Below, one piece after another: positions 20,157 to 30,304 of a stretch of 64,000 nucleotides of DNA. This stretch comes from Halomonas halmophila (GTDB taxonomy: Bacteria > Pseudomonadota > Gammaproteobacteria > Pseudomonadales > Halomonadaceae): positions 1 to 64,000 of the forward strand of contig NZ_BJOC01000013.1 in assembly GCF_006540005.1 (NCBI RefSeq), in the 5' to 3' direction. A model generated the notes under the pieces. It ran no database searches and was not told the origin of the DNA. It saw only the letters and a list, made by a program, of their open reading frames with translations. Position 1 is the first letter of the stretch. Every line of letters begins with the position of its first letter. A program made the translations under genes and the position numbers.

Positions 20157-21499
20157 CAGTCGGCCAGCAGCCACAGCACTGCTACCACCAGCAGCGCCAT
20201 GACCAGCGCATAGCCCAGGTTATGGCGCATCATGCGGGTGCCGCTGACGTCATAGCGGCCCTGCAGCGAGAGGTTGATGCCCGACAGCGGACCGACGCTG
20301 GTGCCGATGGCCCAGGCGCTGAGCGCCACGAAGGCAAACAGCGTCTGCTCGCCGGGGGCCAGTTCGAGCATCGACGCCAGTACCGAGACCCCGATGATGG
20401 GGTGCAGGCCGGCCACGGCACTGGCCACGATGGCCAGGAAGCTCAGGCTGGCCTGGGCGATGCCGAAGTCGGCAAACAGGGTCCAGCCGCTGCCGGTGGC
20501 GGCATCCAGCAGGGTCGAGAGGCCCTGCGTCAGCAGTCCGGCGCACAGGAAGAGGGAAATCTCGCCGCGCATGGCCGGCAGCCGGGTCAGGGTATGCTGG
20601 CGCAGCCGATACAGGGTCCAGGCGGGGCCGCGGCTCAGGTTGGTGGCCAGGGCCACGCTCGGCATCAGGAAGGTGATGATGCTGACGATGGACAGCTGCG
20701 GTGTCAGCCCGTAGTGGAAGAGCATCACCAGCCCGGCCATGGCCACCGGCATCAGCAGGCTGCGGGGTGACATCGAAAAGCCGGCCGTGGCGCTCAGGTC
20801 GAAACGCCGGGGCAGTTCCAGCAGAGTCAGCAGGCCGGAGCACAGCGCCAGTGGCAGGCCGAGCATGACGACAGTGGCATAGTCCATCTCGGGCGCCAGG
20901 GTCATCACGATGCCCATGGAGGCGAAAAAGGGCGACCACCAGGCGGCACTCGACAGGCCGCGATTCAGACCCAGCAGTTGGGGCATGCTCAGGGGGCCGC
21001 GGCGCTGCAGGCGGTCGCCGACCATGAAGACCGTCGACAGGTTGAGGATGGTCCCCAGCAGGTGCACGCCCAGCCAGGTGCCGGCGAGTCCGCGGCGCCC
21101 GGTGATCGCCTGGCCGCCGGGTGGCCGTGACTGGCCACGCAGGTTGCCGATCAGGCCGATGAAGCTGACCCCGACCAGCATGGCGACCACATAGGTATTG
21201 CCATCCAGGATGGCCCACCACGCGATATCGGCATCGAAGACCAGATGAGCGACCAACAACAGGCTCAGCCCGATCGCCGCCAGCCAGCCTGCCTGGCGGC
21301 GGTTGCGGGGCGGCAGGTCGCGCCATAGCAGGGCGGTACTCAACCACAGGAGGTAGCCGACCCCATGCGGGGCGAGCGTGATGCCGGCAAACTGGGCGAT
21401 CTGCAGGGCGAGGCCGGCGACGATGGCCAGGCCGGCCAGGGCATGGCGCCAGGCCACCCGTTCGGCGGGCGAGTGATCGGGATCGGCTTTCCGGGACAT
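20156..21499 (-). CDS. Polytopic membrane protein, probable transporter, unassigned
   Basis: About 447 aa with some ten to twelve hydrophobic segments. The phrase SAAWWSPFFASMGIVMTLAPEMD and the C-terminal IGVSVLASMLELAPGEQTLFAFVALSAWAIGTSVGPLSGIN look like the helix-breaking signatures of ion-transporter-superfamily carriers, but I cannot place it in a named family. The ATG at 21499 is preferred to the TTG at 21511. The stop codon abuts the palindromic repeat, so its 3' untranslated region is the repeat. It shares an intergenic space with the LysR gene but in the same orientation, 77 bases downstream of it; no pathway context is obvious. Confidence 0.65.
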   Translation of the reverse strand: MSRKADPDHSPAERVAWRHALAGLAIVAGLALQIAQFAGITLAPHGVGYLLWLSTALLWRDLPPRNRRQAGWLAAIGLSLLLVAHLVFDADIAWWAILDGNTYVVAMLVGVSFIGLIGNLRGQSRPPGGQAITGRRGLAGTWLGVHLLGTILNLSTVFMVGDRLQRRGPLSMPQLLGLNRGLSSAAWWSPFFASMGIVMTLAPEMDYATVVMLGLPLALCSGLLTLLELPRRFDLSATAGFSMSPRSLLMPVAMAGLVMLFHYGLTPQLSIVSIITFLMPSVALATNLSRGPAWTLYRLRQHTLTRLPAMRGEISLFLCAGLLTQGLSTLLDAATGSGWTLFADFGIAQASLSFLAIVASAVAGLHPIIGVSVLASMLELAPGEQTLFAFVALSAWAIGTSVGPLSGINLSLQGRYDVSGTRMMRHNLGYALVMALLVVAVLWLLAD

Positions 21500-21576
21500 G
21501 GTCGAGGCCAACGAAATTTATAGCATCCTAAGCAACTGTCCGGCGCGGCTCAAGTCGGCCACGGCGTCCGCTGCGC

Positions 21577-22500
21577 TCACGCCTCGCTCGCCGGTGCTGA
21601 CGAGCCCGGGCTCCAGGCCTGCGCCTCCGCTGTGCGCGCCGCATCGAACATCTCGAGCATGGCCCGCGCGGCGTTGGACAGGGTGCGATTGCGGTGGACC
21701 AGATAGCCCAGCGGTCGCTGGATGGGGGGATGGTCGACGTCCAGCTCCTGCAGTTCCTCTCCCAGCATGCTCTCCGGCAGCAGGCTCCAGCCCAGCCCGA
21801 TGCCGGTCATCATCTTGAGGGTCTCCAGGTAGTTGGTGGAGATGGCCACCGGCAATTCGAGGCCGGCCGCCGCGAAGCGGGATTCGACCAGGCGACGGGT
21901 GAAGGTCATCGGACCGGGCAGCACGGCATCATGCGCGCAGAGTTCCTGCAGGCCCAGTTGCCGGCGGCGCGCCAGGGGGTGATGCCGGGCGCAGACGAAG
22001 CACAGCCGGTCGATCCACACCGGCACCGTGGTCAATTGAGGCTCCGGTGTGGGCGACAGGGTAGCCGCGGCGATTTCCAGCTCGCCATCCAGCACGCCCT
22101 GATAGGCCTGCTCGGAGTCGAGAAAATGCAGATCCAGGCGGACCCGGCGGTGGCGGTGGGTGTAGTCCTCCAGCAGGGACGGCAGACGGTGCAGCCCCAG
22201 GTGGTGGCTGGTGGCCAGCGTCAACCTGCCGGCCACATCGCCGCTCAGGTTGCCCAGGGCACGCCGGCTGTCGTCGACCATGACCAGGATGCGCCGTGCC
22301 CGGGGCAGCAGCAGTCGGCCGGCCTCGGTCAGCGCCACTCGCCGCCCGATGCGATCGAAAAGGCGCGCATCGATCTGTCCCTCGAGCACGGCGATGCGCT
22401 TGCTGACTGCCGGTTGCGTCAGATGCAGCTGCTCGGCGGCACGCGAAAAGCTGCCGCTGTCGGCCACCGCAAGGAAGGCTTGCAGGCTCTGGGTATCCAT
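21577..22500 (-). CDS. LysR-type transcriptional regulator divergent from leuC
   Basis: 307 aa. The N-terminal winged helix reads MDTQSLQAFLAVADSGSFSRA then LTQPAVSKRIAVLEG, the classic LysR start; residues ~90-290 form the effector-binding domain. It is divergent from leuCDB, as is the LysR gene next to leuC in Pseudomonas, so control of leucine synthesis is plausible but inferred. A 15-bp palindrome sits 19 bases upstream of its start, fit for autoregulation and control of leuC. The C-terminal tail (SSAPASEA) is outside the family core. Confidence 0.92.
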   Translation of the reverse strand: MDTQSLQAFLAVADSGSFSRAAEQLHLTQPAVSKRIAVLEGQIDARLFDRIGRRVALTEAGRLLLPRARRILVMVDDSRRALGNLSGDVAGRLTLATSHHLGLHRLPSLLEDYTHRHRRVRLDLHFLDSEQAYQGVLDGELEIAAATLSPTPEPQLTTVPVWIDRLCFVCARHHPLARRRQLGLQELCAHDAVLPGPMTFTRRLVESRFAAAGLELPVAISTNYLETLKMMTGIGLGWSLLPESMLGEELQELDVDHPPIQRPLGYLVHRNRTLSNAARAMLEMFDAARTAEAQAWSPGSSAPASEA

Positions 22501-22518
22501 GGCGACTCCCGCTTAACT

Positions 22519-22533
22519 ATTCCATTATGGAAT
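22519..22533. promoter_or_regulatory. Probable LysR operator between the regulator and leuC
   Basis: ATTCCAT-t-ATGGAAT is a perfect 7+1+7 inverted repeat with the T-N11-A core expected for LysR-type sites, flanked by TTAAC and GTTAA that extend the symmetry. It is 19 bases upstream of the LysR start and about 125 bases upstream of leuC. Binding is inferred. Confidence 0.55.
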
Positions 22534-22658
22534 GCGTTAAATAAATAACATGAATTGCTTTTATGCGCACGCCGCGGGACACTTGTCATCATACTCAATA
22601 AGGGCAGATTCACTGCCCCACCGTGACGCAACATGCGGGCCCTGCCCGGGAGGAAGAC

Positions 22659-24095
22659 ATGCCAGGCCAGACACTCTATGACAAGCTGTGGTCCCAGCAT
22701 CTGGTGAAGCAGCGCGACGACGGCACCGCGCTCATCTATATCGACCGACACCTGCTGCACGAGGTCACCTCGCCGCAGGCCTTCGAGGGCCTGCGGCTGG
22801 CCGGCCGGCGCCCGTGGCGCATCGACACCAACCTGGCCACCCCGGATCATAACGTGCCCACCACCCTGGTCGAGCGTTCCGAAGGCAATGCCGGCATCAA
22901 GGACCAGGTCTCCCTGATTCAGGTGCAGACCCTGGATGACAACTGCGAGTCCTTCGGCATCGAGGAATTCCGCATCAATGACCCGCGCCAGGGCATCGTG
23001 CACGTGGTCGGGCCGGAGCAGGGCGCAACCCTGCCGGGCATGACAGTGGTCTGCGGGGACTCGCATACGGCGACCCACGGTGCCTTTGCGGCCCTGTCGC
23101 ATGGCATCGGCACCTCCGAGGTCGAGCATGTGCTGGCGACCCAGTGCCTGCTGGCGCAGAAGATGAAGAACATGCAGGTGCGTGTCGAAGGCGAACTTGG
23201 CGAAGGCGTGACCGCCAAGGATGTCGTGCTGGCCATCATCGGCCGCATCGGCACCGCCGGCGGCACGGGCTACGCCATCGAATTCGCCGGCAGCGCCATT
23301 CGCGGGCTTTCCATGGAAGGCCGCATGACCGTCTGCAACATGGCCATCGAGGCAGGCGCCCGGGTCGGCCTGATCGCCGTGGACGACACCACCATCGACT
23401 ATCTGCGCGACCGCCACTATGCCCCGCGTGGCGAGATGTGGGACGCCGCCGTGGCCGACTGGCGTCAGCTGGTGTCGGATGCCGAGGCCGAGTTCGACAA
23501 GGTCGTCAACCTGGATGCCGCCGATATCGAGCCGCAGGTGTCCTGGGGCACCAGCCCGGAAATGGTTACCGGCGTGGGCGGTGAAGTGCCCGATCCGGAC
23601 GAGGCCGGCGATGACACGGCGCGCACCGGCATCATCCGCGCGCTGGACTACATGGGGCTGGCGCCGCGGCAGAAGATTACCGATATCCGTCTCGACAAGG
23701 TCTTCATCGGCTCCTGTACCAACTCACGGATCGAGGATCTGCGCGCCGCCGCCAAGGTCGCCAGGGGTCACAAGGTGGCCGATTCGGTGGCACTGGCCAT
23801 GGTGGTGCCGGGGTCCGGGCTGGTGAAGCGCCAGGCCGAGGAAGAGGGCCTGGACAAGGTCTTCCTGGACGCCGGTTTCGAATGGCGCGAGCCCGGCTGC
23901 TCCATGTGCCTGGCCATGAATGCCGACAAGCTGGGCGCCGGCGAGCACTGCGCCTCGACGTCGAATCGTAACTTCGAAGGTCGCCAAGGCTATGGAGGGC
24001 GCACCCACCTGGTCAGCCCGGCGATGGCCGCTGCCGCTGCCATTGCGGGTCACTTCGTCGACATTCGCCATTTCGACACTGCCCAGGAGGCCTGA
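22659..24095 (+). CDS. leuC: 3-isopropylmalate dehydratase large subunit
   Basis: [4Fe-4S] hydro-lyase subunit that with LeuD isomerises 2- to 3-isopropylmalate in leucine synthesis. 478 aa, aconitase family; cluster Cys motifs [11 protein letters not shown] and GCSMCLAMN are intact, and [16 protein letters not shown] is the conserved active-site segment. The ATG at 22659 is preceded by GGGAGGAAG, which decides it over the GTG at 22623. leuD starts three bases after the stop. Confidence 0.98.
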   Translation: MPGQTLYDKLWSQHLVKQRDDGTALIYIDRHLLHEVTSPQAFEGLRLAGRRPWRIDTNLATPDHNVPTTLVERSEGNAGIKDQVSLIQVQTLDDNCESFGIEEFRINDPRQGIVHVVGPEQGATLPGMTVVCGDSHTATHGAFAALSHGIGTSEVEHVLATQCLLAQKMKNMQVRVEGELGEGVTAKDVVLAIIGRIGTAGGTGYAIEFAGSAIRGLSMEGRMTVCNMAIEAGARVGLIAVDDTTIDYLRDRHYAPRGEMWDAAVADWRQLVSDAEAEFDKVVNLDAADIEPQVSWGTSPEMVTGVGGEVPDPDEAGDDTARTGIIRALDYMGLAPRQKITDIRLDKVFIGSCTNSRIEDLRAAAKVARGHKVADSVALAMVVPGSGLVKRQAEEEGLDKVFLDAGFEWREPGCSMCLAMNADKLGAGEHCASTSNRNFEGRQGYGGRTHLVSPAMAAAAAIAGHFVDIRHFDTAQEA

Positions 24096-24098
24096 GCC

Positions 24099-24743
24099 AT
24101 GCAGCAATTTCATTACCTCGACGGCCTGGTGGCCCCGCTGGATCGCGCCAACGTCGATACCGACCTGATCATCCCCAAGCAGTTCCTGAAGTCGATCAAG
24201 CGCACCGGCTTCGGCGTCAACCTGTTCGACGAGCTGCGCTATCTCGATGAGGGCTATCCCGGTCAGGACGCCTCGCAGCGTCCGCTCAACCCGGACTTCG
24301 TGCTCAATCAGCCGCGTTATCAGGGCGCCAGCATCCTGCTGGCGCGCCACAACTTCGGTTGCGGCAGCTCCCGCGAGCACGCGCCCTGGGCGCTGGAGGA
24401 CTTCGGCTTTCGCGTGGTCATCGCGCCGAGCTTTGCCGATATCTTCTACAACAATGCCTTCAAGAACGGCATCCTGCTGGTCAGGCTGAGCGAAACCGAG
24501 GTCGACCGCCTGTTCGAGGAAGTCGCCGCCAATGAGGGCTACCGGCTGGAGGTGGATCTGGAGAAGCAGCGCGTGACCACGCCGTCCGGGGAACTGCTGG
24601 AGTTCGAGGTCGACGACTTCCGCAAGCACTGCCTGCTGGAAGGGCTCGACGACATCGGCATCACGCTCAAGGACGAAGACGCGATTCACGCCTTCGAGCA
24701 GCGCCATCGAGTCGAGCGGCCCTGGATGTTTCGCGAAGCCTGA
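24099..24743 (+). CDS. leuD: 3-isopropylmalate dehydratase small subunit
   Basis: Swivelling-domain partner of LeuC, 214 aa. Conserved [29 protein letters not shown] and the late [10 protein letters not shown] are present. Followed by a 198-bp gap with short tandem repeats before leuB; in many relatives leuD and leuB are close or separated by one small gene. Confidence 0.97.
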   Translation: MQQFHYLDGLVAPLDRANVDTDLIIPKQFLKSIKRTGFGVNLFDELRYLDEGYPGQDASQRPLNPDFVLNQPRYQGASILLARHNFGCGSSREHAPWALEDFGFRVVIAPSFADIFYNNAFKNGILLVRLSETEVDRLFEEVAANEGYRLEVDLEKQRVTTPSGELLEFEVDDFRKHCLLEGLDDIGITLKDEDAIHAFEQRHRVERPWMFREA

Positions 24744-24827
24744 CCCGGCTGCGCCGGGAGCTATAAGCTGTAAGCTTTAAGCGGTAAGAAAAATCTTGAC
24801 CCCCAGGGGGGCGGTAGAAGTCCGCTT

Positions 24828-24922
<95 letters not shown>

Positions 24923-24941
24923 TTACAAGGATTAATTGGTC

Positions 24942-26021
24942 ATGACACGCAAGATTCTGGTTCTCCCGGGCGACGGTATCGGCCCGGAAATTACCGCTCA
25001 GGCGAGCCGTGTGCTGGCGGCTTGCCAGGCGCGGGGCCTGGATGTCGAGGTCGAGGAGGCGCCGGTGGGCGGCACGGCCTATGACCTGCATGGTACGCCC
25101 CTGCCGGACAGTACCCTCGATCGCGCCCGGGCGGCGGATGCGGTGCTGCTGGGGGCCGTGGGCGGGCCACAGTGGGACGCGATCGAGGATATCAGCAAGC
25201 GCCCGGAGAAAGGGCTGCTGGGGCTGCGCAAGGAGCTGGGACTGTTCGGCAACCTGCGTCCGGCGTTGCTGTATCCGCAGCTGGCCGAGGCTTCGAGCCT
25301 CAAGCCGGAACTGGTCGCCGGCCTCGACATCATGATCGTGCGCGAGCTCACCGGGGGCATCTACTTCGGCCAGCCGCGCGGCATCGAAGAGCGCGATGGT
25401 CAGCGCGTCGGCTTCAACACCTACATCTACTCCGAGGCGGAGATCGAGCGTATCGGCCGCGTTGCCTTCGAGATGGCACAGAAGCGTGGCAAGAAACTCT
25501 GCTCCGTGGACAAGGCCAATGTGCTCGAAGTGACCATGCTGTGGCGCGAGGTCATGGAACGCCTGGCACCCGAGTATCCGGATGTCGAACTGACCCACAT
25601 GTATGTCGACAACGCTGCCATGCAGCTGGTACGGGAGCCCAAGCAGTTCGACGTGGTGGTGACCGGCAACATGTTCGGCGACATTCTCTCGGATGCCGCC
25701 GCCATGCTCACCGGCTCGATCGGCATGCTGCCGTCCGCCTCGCTCAACGAGAGCGGCCAGGGCATGTACGAACCGTGTCACGGCAGCGCCCCGGATATCG
25801 CCGGCCAGGGGCTGGCCAACCCGCTGGCGACGATTCTCTCGGTGGCCATGATGCTGCGTTACTCGCTGGGCGAGAACGCACTCGCCGAGCGTATCGAAGC
25901 GGCGGTCGGCAAGGTGCTGGATGATGGCCTGAGGACCGCGGATATCGCCCCGCAGGGTGGCCCGTATGTATCCACGGTCGAGATGGGTGATGCGGTGCTG
26001 GCCGCGCTGGAAGCGTCCTGA
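24942..26021 (+). CDS. leuB: 3-isopropylmalate dehydrogenase
   Basis: NAD-dependent oxidative decarboxylase of leucine synthesis, 359 aa. Family features: [14 protein letters not shown] at the start, [10 protein letters not shown], the substrate-contact REL in [12 protein letters not shown], and [19 protein letters not shown] with the metal-binding Asp residues. ATG at 24942 has AAGGA ten bases upstream; a TTG at 24936 is in frame but too near. The heptamer array ends nine bases before the ribosome site. Confidence 0.98.
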   Translation: MTRKILVLPGDGIGPEITAQASRVLAACQARGLDVEVEEAPVGGTAYDLHGTPLPDSTLDRARAADAVLLGAVGGPQWDAIEDISKRPEKGLLGLRKELGLFGNLRPALLYPQLAEASSLKPELVAGLDIMIVRELTGGIYFGQPRGIEERDGQRVGFNTYIYSEAEIERIGRVAFEMAQKRGKKLCSVDKANVLEVTMLWREVMERLAPEYPDVELTHMYVDNAAMQLVREPKQFDVVVTGNMFGDILSDAAAMLTGSIGMLPSASLNESGQGMYEPCHGSAPDIAGQGLANPLATILSVAMMLRYSLGENALAERIEAAVGKVLDDGLRTADIAPQGGPYVSTVEMGDAVLAALEAS

Positions 26022-26034
26022 GGCAGCCATGTGG

Positions 26035-26050
26035 TGTCGCGATCGCGACA
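26035..26050. promoter_or_regulatory. Perfect 16-bp palindrome between leuB and asd
   Basis: TGTCGCGATCGCGACA is fully self-complementary with no loop, 14 bases after the leuB stop and ~70 bases before asd. Lack of a loop and of a T-run argues for a dimeric protein site. The binder is unknown. Confidence 0.4.
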
Positions 26051-26121
26051 GCAGGGTGGGCGCTGATACGGCATCGTTTTTTCTGTAGTATTAATCGTTC
26101 ACTTTTTCTGGAGGACTTCAC

Positions 26122-27234
26122 ATGTTGAAAGTCGGTTTCGTCGGATGGCGTGGCATGGTCGGCTCCGTGCTGATGCAACGCATGATCGAGGATGGCGATT
26201 TCAGCGGTATCGAGCCGATCTTCTTCACGACCTCCCAGGCCGGTCAGCCCGGTCCCGATGTCGGTGTGGACGTGCCCGCGCTGAAGGATGCCCACGATCT
26301 CGAGGCGCTGAAGGCCCTGGACGTGATCATCACCTGTCAGGGTGGCGATTACACCCAGGCGGTCTACGCCGACCTGCGCGGCGAAGGCTGGAAAGGCTAC
26401 TGGATCGATGCCGCCAGCACCCTGCGCATGGCCGATGACGCCACCATCGTTCTCGACCCGGTCAACCGCAAGGTCATCGACGAGCAGCTGGCGCGTGGTG
26501 CCAGGACCTTCACGGGTGGTAACTGCACGGTCAGCCTGATGATGATGGGCCTCGGCGGGCTCTTCGAGTCCGACATGGTCGAATGGATGACCTCCATGAC
26601 CTATCAGGCGGCTTCCGGCTCGGGTGCCAAGCACATGCGCGAACTGCTCAACCAGATGGGCACGCTGCGTGACAGTGTGGCCACCGAGCTGGCGGATCCG
26701 GGCAGTGCCATTCTGGATATCGATCGCCAGGTGACCGCGGCCATGCGCGGCGGCGACTTCCCGGTCGACAACTTCGGTGCCCCTCTGGCCGGCAGCCTGC
26801 TGCCATGGATCGACTCCAAGCTCGATAATGGCCAGAGCCGCGAAGAGTGGAAGGGCTCGGTGGAGACCAACAAGATTCTCGGTCGCCAGGACAACCCGAT
26901 CCCCATCGACGGGCTCTGTGTGCGGATCGGCGCCATGCGCTCGCACAGCCAGGCCTTCACCATCAAGCTCAAGCAGGATGTGCCGCTCGACGAGATCGAG
27001 GAGCGCATCGCGACGCACAACGACTGGGTCAAGCTGATCCCCAACGACAAGGATGCCACCAACGACAGCCTGACGCCGGCCGCCGCGACCGGCACCCTGA
27101 CGGTCCCGGTGGGCCGCCTGCGCAAGCTGGCCATGGGCGGTGAATACCTGTCCGCCTTCAGCGTCGGCGACCAGCTGCTGTGGGGTGCCGCCGAGCCGCT
27201 CAAGCGTATGTTGAAGATCCTGCGCGAGCAGTAA
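26122..27234 (+). CDS. asd: Aspartate-semialdehyde dehydrogenase
   Basis: Makes aspartate semialdehyde, the branch point to lysine/diaminopimelate, methionine and threonine. 370 aa. N-terminal [19 protein letters not shown] (nucleotide binding), the catalytic Cys in [17 protein letters not shown], and the His-containing [15 protein letters not shown] region are present, typical of the proteobacterial type. A clear ribosome site (CTGGAGG) precedes the ATG. A strong terminator follows. In Pseudomonas fimV lies between asd and truA; there is no such gene here. Confidence 0.98.
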   Translation: MLKVGFVGWRGMVGSVLMQRMIEDGDFSGIEPIFFTTSQAGQPGPDVGVDVPALKDAHDLEALKALDVIITCQGGDYTQAVYADLRGEGWKGYWIDAASTLRMADDATIVLDPVNRKVIDEQLARGARTFTGGNCTVSLMMMGLGGLFESDMVEWMTSMTYQAASGSGAKHMRELLNQMGTLRDSVATELADPGSAILDIDRQVTAAMRGGDFPVDNFGAPLAGSLLPWIDSKLDNGQSREEWKGSVETNKILGRQDNPIPIDGLCVRIGAMRSHSQAFTIKLKQDVPLDEIEERIATHNDWVKLIPNDKDATNDSLTPAAATGTLTVPVGRLRKLAMGGEYLSAFSVGDQLLWGAAEPLKRMLKILREQ

Positions 27235-27263
27235 ATCGGCTCGCCCGCCATGCGCGTGCGTCG

Positions 27264-27297
27264 CGGGGCGCCCTGACAGGGGCGCCCCGTTTCTTTT
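27264..27297 (+). terminator. Intrinsic terminator after asd
   Basis: Perfect 10-bp stem CGGGGCGCCC / GGGCGCCCCG with the loop tgacag, then TTTCTTTT. It starts 29 bases after asd and ends the leu-asd transcription unit. Confidence 0.88.
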
Positions 27298-27405
27298 CAG
27301 GCCGGCCCCACGGCTGGCGTTATGCGCGTCTGGCAGGGATAATGTGGCGTCATATCTTTCCGGGCAGCCGCCTGGTGAATCCCGAGCCGATGACCCGATC
27401 GCACC

Positions 27406-28386
27406 ATGAGCTTTTTTCGACGTCTTGACGAGAACCAGCCCCTGACAGGCCGCCTGGCCATGTCCGTGGAGTATGACGGCAGTCATTACTGTGGCTGGCA
27501 GCGCCTCAAGCATGCGCCTTCCATCCAGGGCGCCCTCGAGAGGGCCCTGTCGCGGGTAGCCAGTGCGCCGGTCGATCTGCATGCCAGTGGACGCACCGAC
27601 TCCGGGGTGCACGCCACGCGACAGATCCTGCACTTCGACCCGCCGGCAGCGCGCTCCGCCAAGGCCTGGGTGTTCGGCGGCAATGCCAACCTGCCCGGTG
27701 ACATTGCCATCCGCTGGGTCAAGCCGGTGGACGAAGCCTTCCATGCGCGCTTCATGGCGCTGGCCCGGCGCTATCGTTATGTCTGGCTCAACCAGCCCAC
27801 CCGGCCGGTACTCGAGCGTGCCAACGTCACCTGGTGTCGTGATCCGCTGGACGCCGAGGCCATGAACGAAGCGGCCCAGGTGCTGGTCGGCGAGCATGAC
27901 TTCTCCAGTTTTCGCGCCGCCGGCTGTCAGTCGCGAACACCCTGGCGCCACCTGCACTTCATCGAGGTGAAGCGCCATGGCCCCTATCTGGTGCTGGATG
28001 TCCAGGGCAATGCCTTCCTGCACCACATGATCCGCAATATTGCCGGCGCCCTGATGCGGGTCGGGCGTGGCGAACAGGGCACCGACTATCTCGGCCGCCT
28101 GCTGGCGCTGCAGAACCGGGCGCTGGGCGATATCACCGCGCCGGCGCACGGTCTGCATTTCGTCGACTCGATCTATGACGCGGCCTGGGACCTGCCCGCT
28201 GAGCCACTGGGCCCCAATCTGCTGGCCTTGCTCGGCGAGTGGACCGGGGAGCGCCCCTTGCCGAGCATACGCCCCGAGCTGTTGCGGGGGCGGAGTCGGG
28301 AAGAGGGGCTGGCCTTTGCCGCGGCGCGCGCCGCGGCCGCCGAGGCTCAGTCCCACGGCGATGAACAGGAGTCCGCCGATGCTTGA
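27406..28386 (+). CDS. truA: tRNA pseudouridine(38-40) synthase
   Basis: Modifies U38-U40 in tRNA anticodon arms. The catalytic Asp lies in HASGRTDSGVHA; MSVEYDGSHYCGWQR near the start and DVQGNAFLHHMIRNIAGAL are conserved. At 326 aa it exceeds E. coli TruA (270 aa), through ~17 extra N-terminal residues and a C-terminal tail rich in Ala and Glu. The ATG at 27406 is the first; the internal Met before SVEYDG is also possible. Overlaps trpF by eight bases. Confidence 0.95.
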   Translation: MSFFRRLDENQPLTGRLAMSVEYDGSHYCGWQRLKHAPSIQGALERALSRVASAPVDLHASGRTDSGVHATRQILHFDPPAARSAKAWVFGGNANLPGDIAIRWVKPVDEAFHARFMALARRYRYVWLNQPTRPVLERANVTWCRDPLDAEAMNEAAQVLVGEHDFSSFRAAGCQSRTPWRHLHFIEVKRHGPYLVLDVQGNAFLHHMIRNIAGALMRVGRGEQGTDYLGRLLALQNRALGDITAPAHGLHFVDSIYDAAWDLPAEPLGPNLLALLGEWTGERPLPSIRPELLRGRSREEGLAFAAARAAAAEAQSHGDEQESADA

Positions 28387-29020
28387 TCATGCCAGCCGGG
28401 TCGCGCGAACCCGGGTGAAATTCTGTGGCCTGACGCGGGCCGAGGATATCGATGCGGCCGTGGCGGCGGGGGTCGATGCCCTCGGCTTCGTGCTGTGGCC
28501 GGGCAGCAAGCGCGCCATCTCGCTGGACCGGCTGGCCGTGCTGAGCGACCGGGTGCCGGCCTTCGTGACCCGGGTGGGACTCTTTGTCGATGCATCGCCC
28601 GAGGAGGTCGAGGCGGCGGCGGCGCACCTCGATCTGCTGCAGTTTCATGGTGACGAGTCGCCCGCGGCCTGTGCGGCTTCCGGCCGTCCCTGGATCAAGG
28701 CGCTGCGCATGCGCGACGAGCTCGATCTCGACGCGGCAGCCGCGCGCTTCAGCGGGGCGCGGGCGCTTTTGCTGGATGCCTATCGGCCCGGTGTGCCGGG
28801 CGGTACCGGCGAGACCTTCGACTGGTCGCGGATCCCCGCAAGCCTGGCAAAACCTGTTATCCTCGCCGGAGGTCTTGCGCCGACCAATGTCGGCGAGGCC
28901 ATCGCCGGGGTGGCCCCCCATGCGGTGGATGTTTCCGGCGGCATCGAGGCCGAGTCCGGCATCAAGGATGCCGGTGCCATGACGGCCTTCATGAGCGCGG
29001 TGCGCCGCGCCGATTCATGA
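28379..29020 (+). CDS. trpF: Phosphoribosylanthranilate isomerase
   Basis: Third step of the tryptophan branch, a TIM barrel of 213 aa. Motifs: VKFCGLTRAEDIDAAV (catalytic Cys), FVDASPEEVEAAA, LLQFHGDE, LLLDAY (catalytic Asp), ILAGGLAPTNV and DVSGGIEAESGIKD (phosphate binding). The ATG at 28379 overlaps the truA end, with AGGAG ten bases before it, so it is translationally coupled. Followed by trpB after 60 bases. Confidence 0.96.
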   Translation: MLDHASRVARTRVKFCGLTRAEDIDAAVAAGVDALGFVLWPGSKRAISLDRLAVLSDRVPAFVTRVGLFVDASPEEVEAAAAHLDLLQFHGDESPAACAASGRPWIKALRMRDELDLDAAAARFSGARALLLDAYRPGVPGGTGETFDWSRIPASLAKPVILAGGLAPTNVGEAIAGVAPHAVDVSGGIEAESGIKDAGAMTAFMSAVRRADS

Positions 29021-29080
29021 TTCCATTCACCGTTGTGCTGTGCATCGACAACGCTACACCGATCCTGTGAGGTGTCTTTC

Positions 29081-30295
29081 GTGAGCAAGTTCAGTGACCT
29101 GACCCGACTGCCGGACGACCGCGGCCACTTCGGCCCCTATGGTGGCCGGTTCGTCTCGGAGACCCTGAGCTTCGCCCTGGAGGATCTGGAGAAGACCTAC
29201 CGGCGTCTTCGTGAGGATCCGCAGTTCCAGGCCGAGTTCGACCATGATCTGGCCCACTATGTGGGGCGTCCATCACCGCTCTATCATGCCGAGCGATGGT
29301 CGAACCGGATCGGTGGGGCACAGATCTGGCTGAAGCGCGAAGACCTCAACCACACCGGGGCGCACAAGGTGAACAACACCATCGGCCAGGCACTGCTCGC
29401 CAAGAACAGCGGCAAGCCCAGGGTGATCGCCGAGACCGGGGCCGGCCAGCATGGCGTGGCCACGGCCACGGTGGCCGCGCGCCTGGGACTGCAGTGCGAG
29501 GTCTACATGGGGGCCGCGGATGTCGAGCGCCAGAAGCTCAACGTCTATCGCATGCGGCTGCTCGGTGCCACGGTCATTCCGGTCGAGTCGGGCACCCGTA
29601 CGCTCAAGGACGCCATGAACGAGGCATTGCGTGACTGGGTGACCAATGTCGATGACACCTTCTACATCATTGGCACCGTCGCGGGGCCGCATCCCTATCC
29701 CATGCTGGTGCGCGACTTCAACGCCGTGGTCGGGCGTGAAGCACGCCGCCAGTCGTTCGAGGAGTTTGGCCGCCTGCCCGACGCCCTGGTGGCCTGTGTC
29801 GGCGGCGGTTCCAATGCCATCGGCCTTTTCTATCCGTTCGCCGAGGATGACGAGGTGGCCATGTTCGGTGTCGAGGCCGGCGGCGATGGCGTCGCCACCG
29901 GGCGGCATGCGGCACCGCTGACGTCCGGTGCGCCACATGGCGTGCTGCATGGCAATCGCACCTACCTGATGTCCGACGAGGGTGGCCAGGTTTCCGATAC
30001 CCACTCGATATCGGCGGGCCTCGATTATCCGGGTGTGGGCCCCGAGCATGCCATGTGGAAGGATGTCGGCCGCGTCGAGTATGTGGCCGCCGATGATGAT
30101 GCCGTGCTCGAGGCGTTTCGCGAGCTGACGCATGTCGAGGGCATCATGCCGGCGCTCGAGTCGGCCCATGCACTGGCCCATGCCAAGCAGCTGGCAGCGA
30201 CCATGCGGCCCGACCAGCACATCGTGGTCAACCTTTCCGGGCGCGGTGACAAGGACATCATGACCGTTGCCAAGCTTGACGGCATCGAATTCTAA
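29081..30295 (+). CDS. trpB: Tryptophan synthase beta chain
   Basis: PLP enzyme joining indole and serine to tryptophan; 404 aa. The PLP lysine is in [14 protein letters not shown], the phosphate cup is GGGSNAIG, and the start [13 protein letters not shown] is typical. GTG at 29081 is chosen because GTGAGG lies nine bases upstream and the extra residues from 29033 do not resemble the family. trpA follows after nine bases. Confidence 0.98.
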   Translation: MSKFSDLTRLPDDRGHFGPYGGRFVSETLSFALEDLEKTYRRLREDPQFQAEFDHDLAHYVGRPSPLYHAERWSNRIGGAQIWLKREDLNHTGAHKVNNTIGQALLAKNSGKPRVIAETGAGQHGVATATVAARLGLQCEVYMGAADVERQKLNVYRMRLLGATVIPVESGTRTLKDAMNEALRDWVTNVDDTFYIIGTVAGPHPYPMLVRDFNAVVGREARRQSFEEFGRLPDALVACVGGGSNAIGLFYPFAEDDEVAMFGVEAGGDGVATGRHAAPLTSGAPHGVLHGNRTYLMSDEGGQVSDTHSISAGLDYPGVGPEHAMWKDVGRVEYVAADDDAVLEAFRELTHVEGIMPALESAHALAHAKQLAATMRPDQHIVVNLSGRGDKDIMTVAKLDGIEF

Positions 30296-30304
30296 GGAAG
30301 CCTG

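Noticed and set aside
20135-20770. Frame starting inside the palindromic repeat
   Set aside because: Its beginning is repeat sequence and the rest is antisense to the transporter gene.
25744-28356. 870-codon frame antisense to leuB, asd and truA
   Set aside because: Crosses three intact genes and their intergenic terminator; no domain seen. Long antisense frames are expected at this base composition.
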